Assembly: GCA_003170115.1 (NCBI GenBank)
Contig: PMZS01000078.1
Location: 1 to 19,303, forward strand
Source of the DNA: Spirochaetaceae bacterium
Lineage (GTDB): Bacteria > Spirochaetota > Spirochaetia > SZUA-6 > Fen-1364
Reading direction: 5' to 3'
Length of the DNA stretch: 19,303 nt
Part shown: piece after piece, positions 14,038 through 19,303 of the stretch
Numbering within the stretch: the stretch's first letter is position 1
Layout of the letters: each line of letters starts with the position of its first letter
Translations under genes and position numbers: made by a program
The notes under the pieces: model-generated
What the model saw: only the letters and a program-made list of their open reading frames with translations
What the model was told of the DNA's origin: nothing
Databases searched by the model: none

Positions 14038-15333
14038 TTATTTCACGTAGCCGGCCTTCTTGAGCTCAACGGTGATGTCCGCCGCCAGACCGTCAAGGAT
14101 CTGCTTCGGATCATCGTTTGACGCCATGATCTTGCCAAGCGCCGCTTCCGCCCGCTCTGAGAAGTACTCCCAGACGCTCATGCGCGGATAGCCGCTGGCG
14201 AACTTGAACTGGTCGACAAGCGCGGGGCCCGTGAAGAACGTCTTGGCAACCTCGGGATCCTTCGCAACCGACTGCAGGGCCGGAGGGGTGCCGCCATGCA
14301 GCCACGCCTGCTTCACGATTTCCGGGTCGTGGATCGTCTGGATGAACTTCGACGCCCATTCCTTGTTTTTGGAGTATGAGCTCACGGCCCAGTAATAATC
14401 GGCCTCCAGTCCGCTCTTTCCCGCGGGGCCCGCGGGAAGCGACACCGCACCGACCTTCCCGTCAACCTTGGACTGCTGCGGGTCAGTGATGCCGTAGATC
14501 GCGTGGGACCACAGCCATAACATGGCCGTTCTTCCCTGAGTGAACTCACTGAGCGCCTCAGAGTAGTCATTTGCGAGCGCGGCAGGAGGATTGTACTGCA
14601 GCATCCGCTTGATGAACAGCGCCGTGTCAATTCCAGGCTTCTGGTTGAAGACGGGGGCCCACTTGTCATCGAACAGTTTCCCGCCGAACGCGCCGATCAT
14701 CGCCATCCAGTTCCCGCGAAGCTGGTTACCCTTGGTGCTGAAGCCCATCGAGATCCCGTAGAATCCCTTGGAGGGATCGTTCAGCTTCTTCGCATCGGCC
14801 TCCCACTCCTGGACCGTCTTGGGCGGCTGCAGCCCCGCCTTGGCAAACACGTCAGTTCTGTACATGAGGATGATTGCCCCCGGGTAGGAGGTGATCATGT
14901 ACAGCTTCTTGTGCATGGTATTGGTGAAGTCGGGCTCGCGGTAGAGAATCCCGAGCTCGTCCTTGGCAACCGCCGCGGGATTCGGCCAGAACTCATCCTG
15001 AGGATAGATCCAGCCGTTGTTGATGAACTCAGGTGCCCATTCGTCTGGGAACGTGAGGAGGTCAAGTCGGCTGCTCTTCTCCGCCATATCCAGGATGAGC
15101 TGCTCGTGGGCGGTGTCCGTCGAGACCCTCTCGACGTTGACTTTGATGCCGTACTTCTTTTCGAAGGCCGGGATTGCCAGGTTGATGACGGGATCATTGA
15201 TTGGGTTCACCTGGATCTGGGCGGTGATAGACGCCGGCTTCGGCGCGGCCTCCGCCCTGCCCACCCCTGCAAGCGTCATGGCGGCCGCCATGACGACGAA
15301 GGCAATGAGCCACCTGTACCGAATGCTAGTCAT
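14038..15333 (-). CDS. ABC transporter sugar-binding protein (extracellular family 1)
   Basis: This encodes a 431-residue periplasmic solute-binding protein. It starts with a Sec signal peptide (RYRWLIAFVVMAAAMTLAGV) cleaved near GRAEA-A (residue 29/30) and without a lipobox cysteine, so it should be soluble in a periplasm. The mature protein has the MalE/UgpB-like pattern: AIPAFEKKYGIKVNVERVST, RLDLLTFPDEWAPEFINNGW, PGAIILMYRTDVFAKAGLQP, PKTVQEWEADAKKL, FTQGRTAMLWLWSHAI. The aromatic-rich ligand site (Trp, Tyr) suits a carbohydrate. The ribosome site AGGAGGAG lies just before the ATG. It is the first gene of the minus-strand operon, with a promoter at 15489-15517, a leader of about 150 bases, and permeases downstream. 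The end of the gene is followed by a strong hairpin. Confidence 0.93.
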   Translation of the reverse strand: MTSIRYRWLIAFVVMAAAMTLAGVGRAEAAPKPASITAQIQVNPINDPVINLAIPAFEKKYGIKVNVERVSTDTAHEQLILDMAEKSSRLDLLTFPDEWAPEFINNGWIYPQDEFWPNPAAVAKDELGILYREPDFTNTMHKKLYMITSYPGAIILMYRTDVFAKAGLQPPKTVQEWEADAKKLNDPSKGFYGISMGFSTKGNQLRGNWMAMIGAFGGKLFDDKWAPVFNQKPGIDTALFIKRMLQYNPPAALANDYSEALSEFTQGRTAMLWLWSHAIYGITDPQQSKVDGKVGAVSLPAGPAGKSGLEADYYWAVSSYSKNKEWASKFIQTIHDPEIVKQAWLHGGTPPALQSVAKDPEVAKTFFTGPALVDQFKFASGYPRMSVWEYFSERAEAALGKIMASNDDPKQILDGLAADITVELKKAGYVK

Positions 15334-15488
15334 GCTCTCCTCCTCTTCTCGCTCGCGCGAGCAATTAGGTCTTCCCCTGTTTGAGCGCTGCTTTCGCCGG
15401 CCCGCGGCCAGGCCGGACTGGCAGCGTCACTGGGGGACAATTCGGAAGGGTGCCCGCCGCTGTTTCGGCTCCGTCCCGATTGTTGCCA

Positions 15489-15517
15489 CAATAGTCCAAT
15501 GATTGTGATCTGTCAAG
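15489..15517 (-). promoter_or_regulatory. Promoter and operator of the ABC transporter operon
   Basis: On the minus strand TTGACA (15517-15512), a 17-base spacer and TATTGT (15494-15489) form a near-consensus promoter. The spacer carries ACAATCATTGGA (plus strand TCCAATGATTGT, 15496-15507), which recurs with one change in the promoter at 16688-16716. Its core CAATGATTG is a perfect inverted repeat. This is a likely operator for a common regulator. Confidence 0.75.
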
Positions 15518-15545
15518 CAAATATTGGTAAATTGTTTCTCGCACG

Positions 15546-16601
15546 TCACGAGATCTGGACCTCCCGGCTCAACCTCGCGGATTCATAAATGCCATCCAGA
15601 ATCTTCATGATCTCCACACCGTCTTCTGCCGGGTTAAGGCAGACAGCGCCGTCGCGCACACAATCGACGAAATGGCTGATCTCCCTGTCAAAGGGCTTCT
15701 GGTAGACATCTTCCGCGACCCACGGGAAGGTGTCGGTCAGGTAGTCATTGTTCTCAGAGCTGATCACCAACTTCGGCTCGAGGCTGACGCCCGCCTTGTC
15801 ACCATACAGGTCGAGGTACGTCTGTTCGTCTGTGTCCCGATGCTGGGAGTAGCTCACATCGACTGACAGCGCAGCGCCATTGTCAAACCGGATGAACGCA
15901 GTGGTCTGGTCCTCCACGGTGGAAGGCGTCTTGGGATCGAAGTCCGCTGACAGCCAACGAGCGGGCTCGGTAATGTTGCCCCGCAGCCCCAGCTTGGCAA
16001 AAGTCACGGCGCTGATCGTTTTCGCCTTCGGCTTGCCCATCAAGAACCTCGCCTGGTCAATGTTGTGAACGCCGAGATCAATCAGCGGCCCGCCGCCCGA
16101 GCGCTTGATGTCTGCGAACCAACCGCCTGGATTTCCTGCCCGCCTCAGGAACGCCGCGCGCGCGGAGTAGATGTTGCCGAGGACGCCGTCATCCACCAGT
16201 CTCTTGACCGCGATCAACTTGGAAGTAAACCGCTTTGTGAAACCGATCATGAGAAGCTTGCCGCTCTTCTTCGACGCGTTCAGCATTTCGACCGCTTGCG
16301 CGGTATTCATCGCGGGCGGCTTCTCGCAGATGACATTGACCCCGGCCTTCAGGCAGTCGATGGTGAGGTCCGCGTGTGTGTTGTTCCATGTGCAGATGCT
16401 CACCGCGTCCAGCTTTTCGTTCAGGAGCTGCTGATGATTCATGACGGCCCGGGGGATTGAGTAGGTGCTTGCCGCTTTGCGGGCCCGCGCCTCGTTCAAG
16501 TCACAGACGACCTCCACCTTAACGTCCTTCAGTTTCGCGTACGCTTCCATGTGGTGCTTGCTGACCGTGCCTGCACCGATAACGCCGATTCGAACTGCCA
16601 T
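15546..16601 (-). CDS. Gfo/Idh/MocA-family oxidoreductase C
   Basis: This encodes a 351-residue NAD(P)-dependent dehydrogenase with all canonical elements: Rossmann motif MAVRIGVIGAGTVSKHHMEA, catalytic-lysine motif ICEKPPAMN (Glu93-Lys94-Pro95), and GGGPLIDLGVHNIDQARFLM with Asp175, His179 and Asp182. It is the most conventional of the three oxidoreductases here and the likeliest sugar or glycoside dehydrogenase, with proton transfer by Lys and His. The ATG at 16601 follows GGAGGAGG closely; an upstream ATG in the same frame (16619) would include that ribosome site and is rejected. It has its own promoter (16688-16716). It ends about 30 bases from the ABC operon promoter, so read-through into that operon is possible. 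Confidence 0.9.
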   Translation of the reverse strand: MAVRIGVIGAGTVSKHHMEAYAKLKDVKVEVVCDLNEARARKAASTYSIPRAVMNHQQLLNEKLDAVSICTWNNTHADLTIDCLKAGVNVICEKPPAMNTAQAVEMLNASKKSGKLLMIGFTKRFTSKLIAVKRLVDDGVLGNIYSARAAFLRRAGNPGGWFADIKRSGGGPLIDLGVHNIDQARFLMGKPKAKTISAVTFAKLGLRGNITEPARWLSADFDPKTPSTVEDQTTAFIRFDNGAALSVDVSYSQHRDTDEQTYLDLYGDKAGVSLEPKLVISSENNDYLTDTFPWVAEDVYQKPFDREISHFVDCVRDGAVCLNPAEDGVEIMKILDGIYESARLSREVQIS

Positions 16602-16687
16602 CCTTGTCCTCCTCCGCAAGATCTTCTTCGTGTGCTACGTGGGACCTACCGCATCAGTTCTTCCCTGGTGCGCTCAGTTCGAAGCGG

Positions 16688-16716
16688 ATCATATATCCAA
16701 AGATTGTACTTGTCAA
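16688..16716 (-). promoter_or_regulatory. Promoter and operator of oxidoreductase C, divergent region
   Basis: On the minus strand TTGACA (16716-16711), a 17-base spacer and TATGAT (16693-16688) make a strong promoter. The plus-strand motif TCCAAAGATTGT (16696-16707) matches the ABC promoter motif at 15496-15507 in 11 of 12 bases, and both are followed by TGTCAAGC. For the divergent hexokinase gene only a possible -10 (TATAAC, 16742-16747) without a good -35 is visible, so that gene may need activation. Confidence 0.75.
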
Positions 16717-16828
16717 GCCAATTACTAGCATTTTGGGCTACTATAACGCACGGTCACTGGGACTTGCATCGCTTCGGAGAAACGCGTACAACGTCTCGGT
16801 ACCCAACTCTATCAACGGAAGGAACGCA

Positions 16829-18157
16829 ATGAAAGCCGATGGACCACGACCTGTTCGGGAGGCGGTCGACGCCTATCTTGAACGAAACCGAATGCACCCT
16901 CGCGGAGTCAAGATGGGCAGGTACACCGAGAGGTTCCTCCGGGAAATGGCGCGCGGCCTGGCGGGCCGGGAATCGACGCTGGAGATGATTCCCACCTACA
17001 TCGGGGCATCGAGCGACGTACGGCCTGGCAGGGCAGTCATCGCGATAGACGCCGGCGGCACCAACTTGCGCGTTGCCGTCGTGAGCTTCGACGCCGCAGG
17101 AAGGCCCTCGATCGATGACCTGACCCGGCACCGCATGCCCGGGAGCGATTCGGAAATCGCCCGGGACCAGTTCTTCGATGCTTTCGCCGGGTTTGTCGCC
17201 CCTGTCGCAACCAGGGCCGATACGATCGGGCTTTGCTTCTCCTATGCTGTGGAGATGACTCCGCAGAAGGACGGACGACTGATCTACTTCTCCAAGGAGA
17301 TCCGGGCGAAGGAAGTGGAGGGGGAGATGATCGGCGCCGGGCTTGCGGAGGCCATGTCCCGCAGGGGCGTGTCCCGGCCGCCCCGGATCATCCTCTTGAA
17401 CGACACGGTCGCCACCCTGCTCGCGGGGCGAAACTCCGCGCCCGGGGCGAGCTTCGATGGCTACGTCGGGCTTGTCTGCGGCACCGGCTTGAACTCCGCC
17501 TACGTGGAGGCGAATGCAGGAATCATCAAGCGCCCGGAGTTGGAACCCGAGGGATCGCAGATCATCAACATGGAATCCGGCTCCTTCGGCCGGGGCCCCA
17601 TCGGATTGATTGACAACGAGTTTGACGCCACCACCGCGAATCCGGGGAAATACCGGAATGAGAAGATGGTCTCAGGAGCGTACATCGGGGGCTTGAGTCA
17701 CTGCATGATCCGCTGCGCGGCCCGGGACGGGATCTTCACCGCCGAAGGTGCGAAAGAGATCGGGCGGTTGGAGGTATTCACCTCCAAGGACGTGAGCGAC
17801 TTTCTGGGTTCTCCCTGGGGCGTTGACAGCCTGCTCGGCAAGGTGTGCGCCCGCATTCCCCGCAAGGACGGGGAGGCGTTGTTCCGGCTGATCGACGCCG
17901 TCGTGGAGCGCTCGGCGAAGCTCGTCGCCATCAACCTGTGCGCCGTGCTCCTGAAAATGGGCAACGGGAAGGATCCGCGCCTGCCGGTGTGCATCACTGC
18001 CGACGGTACGACCTTCTGGCAGCTTCCGGGATTCCGGGCCAGAGTGGAGTGCTTCATGCGGACGTTCCTGGGGAGGGAGAAGGAGAGGTTCTTCGAGATC
18101 ACCCGCGCCGAAGATGCACCCCTTATCGGTGCGGCGATCGCAGCCCTCACAAACTGA
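16829..18157 (+). CDS. Hexokinase-family sugar kinase
   Basis: This encodes 442 residues of the eukaryote-type hexokinase family, not the ROK family common in bacteria. It phosphorylates hexoses, probably glucose, with ATP. The order of motifs is right: phosphate loop VIAIDAGGTNLRVAVV (about 70-85), sugar-site LLNDTVATLLAG with candidate catalytic base Asp192, CGTGLNSAYVE (217-227), NMESGSFG with Glu249, EKMVSGAYIGGL (278-289), and adenosine-site ADGTTFW (391-397). The length of about 450 matches single-unit hexokinases. The start ATG 16829 follows GGAAGGAA by a few bases; the open frame extends further upstream across the promoter region and is rejected. It is divergent from oxidoreductase C and converges with the TIM-barrel gene. 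Similar hexokinases occur in spirochaetes and Bacteroidetes, so lateral inheritance is possible. Confidence 0.87.
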   Translation: MKADGPRPVREAVDAYLERNRMHPRGVKMGRYTERFLREMARGLAGRESTLEMIPTYIGASSDVRPGRAVIAIDAGGTNLRVAVVSFDAAGRPSIDDLTRHRMPGSDSEIARDQFFDAFAGFVAPVATRADTIGLCFSYAVEMTPQKDGRLIYFSKEIRAKEVEGEMIGAGLAEAMSRRGVSRPPRIILLNDTVATLLAGRNSAPGASFDGYVGLVCGTGLNSAYVEANAGIIKRPELEPEGSQIINMESGSFGRGPIGLIDNEFDATTANPGKYRNEKMVSGAYIGGLSHCMIRCAARDGIFTAEGAKEIGRLEVFTSKDVSDFLGSPWGVDSLLGKVCARIPRKDGEALFRLIDAVVERSAKLVAINLCAVLLKMGNGKDPRLPVCITADGTTFWQLPGFRARVECFMRTFLGREKERFFEITRAEDAPLIGAAIAALTN

Positions 18158-18243
18158 CCGCCGCGCTCAGACCTGAACCGGCGGCTGCAGTCCGGCGCAC
18201 CAGCACATCCCGCGAAGGGACAAGCAGGCACCGACCGCGCGGC

Positions 18244-19095
18244 TTACCACTCCAGTCCGCGCATTCTCTTGAGGTTCTGCATGCTGCGTGCGATGCTCTG
18301 GAACTCCGTCAGGCCATTCATATAGTCCTGCTCCACAAGGAGATAGGGGATCTCCAGCTCGTTTGAGGCATTGATTACATCCTGGACTTTGATGACGCCG
18401 TCTCCGATCTCCGTGAAGTACTCGGGCTTGATCCCCGCATGAAATGTAGCATTGTCCAGGGGTGTGTCCTGGTCCGCGACAATCCATGCATTCATGTGTT
18501 GTATCTGACGGAGAGGAAAATCCTTCTCATGGACCATCGCGATGCGTTTTCCGTATTCACGGATGACGCGCGCGGGATCCAATGCGCCCCGGATCGTCCA
18601 GTAGGCGTCCAGCTCGAGGCTCAGCAGCTCGGGATCCGTATGTGCCATTATCAGATCGAGGATGTAGTGACCATTGAACCGCTGGAACTCATGGTAGTGA
18701 TTGTGAAACAGGAGGCGCATCCCGTTCTTGCGGCAGATCTCTCCCAGACGGTTATAGTTGCCGCACGCCTTCATCAGGTCTTCTTCAGTCGGCCAGAAAT
18801 CGAGAGGGATCGACACGGTTGTGTTCCCGAGATCCTTGTTGTACCGAAGAACGGCATCAATGTTCTGTTCGTCGAGCGGCAGGACATGCGCGCCAACGAC
18901 AGTGATTCCCAAAGCGTCAAGCTTGGCCTTCAACATGTCGACGTTTGTATCGAAACCGGTGCCCGGATCGGTCAGCGCCTTGTGATTTGCCAGCTCGATG
19001 AACCGGTAGCCGGCTTCGGCGATCTTCTCCAGCGTGCCCATGGGATCTATTCGAAAGGACCCGCGCACTGTGAACATCTGAAGACCCACCTTCAT
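18244..19095 (-). CDS. Sugar phosphate isomerase/epimerase-like TIM-barrel protein, paralogue 2
   Basis: This encodes 283 residues, colinear with the protein at 7864-8718 from MKxGLQM to RGxEW. The same candidate metal and active-site residues are present: FIELANH, GAHVLPL, FHNHYHEF, ELDAYWTIRGALDP, MVHEKDFP, EIGDGVIKVQDVI and VEQD. The two differ mainly in surface segments and in the region after HEKDFP (RQIQHMNAWIVADQDTP), which may shape substrate choice. The start at 19095 follows GGAGGGG by five bases. The stop lies 87 bases from the hexokinase stop, the two genes being convergent with no clear terminator between. A further minus-strand gene ends about 90 bases upstream, so both may be co-transcribed. 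The substrate is unknown, probably a keto-sugar as for its paralogue. Confidence 0.88.
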   Translation of the reverse strand: MKVGLQMFTVRGSFRIDPMGTLEKIAEAGYRFIELANHKALTDPGTGFDTNVDMLKAKLDALGITVVGAHVLPLDEQNIDAVLRYNKDLGNTTVSIPLDFWPTEEDLMKACGNYNRLGEICRKNGMRLLFHNHYHEFQRFNGHYILDLIMAHTDPELLSLELDAYWTIRGALDPARVIREYGKRIAMVHEKDFPLRQIQHMNAWIVADQDTPLDNATFHAGIKPEYFTEIGDGVIKVQDVINASNELEIPYLLVEQDYMNGLTEFQSIARSMQNLKRMRGLEW

Positions 19096-19186
19096 GCTAT
19101 CCCCTCCGACCCTCTCGCTCCCCACCCCGGTTCGGCCGTGAGCTGCCTGCAAGAATGGGCCTTCGGCCTCCTTCTACGCGCGACGC

Positions 19187-19303
19187 CTACTTGCGCCGCG
19201 CACGCTGCCGTCTTTCTAACGTCCCGGCCTTGTGCTGGTCAATGATCTTTACGACGTTCTTCGATGAGAGGATGTCTTCCTGCACCATATAGGCGGCGCC
19301 CAC
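19187..19303 (-). CDS. C-terminal fragment of an unrecognised protein (runs off the window)
   Basis: A minus-strand frame open from the window edge reads GAAYMVQEDILSSKNVVKII followed by DQHKAGTLERRQRARRK and a TAG stop (38 residues). The helical pattern (DILSSKNVVKIIDQHKAG) and very basic tail look like a genuine protein end. It stands about 90 bases upstream of the TIM-barrel gene on the same strand. I do not recognise the family. It could be an enzyme or regulator of the same locus. Confidence 0.5.
   Translation of the reverse strand: MGAAYMVQEDILSSKNVVKIIDQHKAGTLERRQRARRK

Noticed and set aside
16604..16828. Hexokinase start upstream at 16604
   Set aside because: That extension crosses the divergent promoter and operator and overlaps the oxidoreductase C start. 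The ATG at 16829 has a good ribosome site and family-like N-terminus.
1..19303. CRISPR arrays, rRNA genes, replication origin
   Set aside because: No regularly spaced repeats, rRNA-like blocks or DnaA-box clusters were seen.

Overview
The window is GC-rich bacterial DNA from an organism with a cell envelope that uses Sec-exported, non-lipidated periplasmic proteins. The solute-binding protein has a plain signal peptide, which points to a Gram-negative. Purine-rich AGGAGG-type ribosome sites and TTGACA-17-TATAAT-like promoters are common. The phylum cannot be fixed from the sequence. The bacterial hexokinase, FG-GAP and VIT-domain remnants, IS91 element and stacked Gfo/Idh oxidoreductases and TIM-barrel isomerases suggest a poorly cultured, sugar-degrading lineage.

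The left third (1-4840) is accessory DNA. Two direct copies of the 3' half of a tRNA-Arg(CCU)-like sequence lie at 75-119 and 2683-2727. They bracket two toxin-antitoxin modules (HicB-HicA and Phd-VapC) and a frameshifted scrap of an FG-GAP/VCBS protein. A degenerate IS91-family element follows, its transposase carrying two frameshifts. It abuts a minus-strand VIT-domain exported protein cut off after about 55 residues.

The right two thirds (5113-19303) is a carbohydrate uptake and catabolism locus. In order it holds: an MFS transporter interrupted by an in-frame TGA; an intact MFS sugar-type transporter with its own promoter; a TIM-barrel sugar isomerase/epimerase ending in a strong terminator; and a convergent minus-strand operon. 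Read in transcription order, that operon is sugar-binding protein, two ABC permeases, a divergent Gfo/Idh oxidoreductase, a second Gfo/Idh oxidoreductase and a metallo-beta-lactamase-fold hydrolase. A third Gfo/Idh enzyme has its own promoter and is divergent from a hexokinase. A second TIM-barrel paralogue and a partial gene close the window.

Together these genes could import an oligosaccharide or glycoside, oxidise and rearrange or cleave it (three NAD(P)-type oxidoreductases, two isomerase/lyase-type TIM barrels, one hydrolase) and phosphorylate the released hexose. No glycoside hydrolase and no ABC ATPase are present, so an oxidative 3-keto-glycoside-type route is an attractive but unproven reading. 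Two of the minus-strand promoters share a near-identical 12-bp motif, so the locus probably answers to one regulator that is not encoded in the window.
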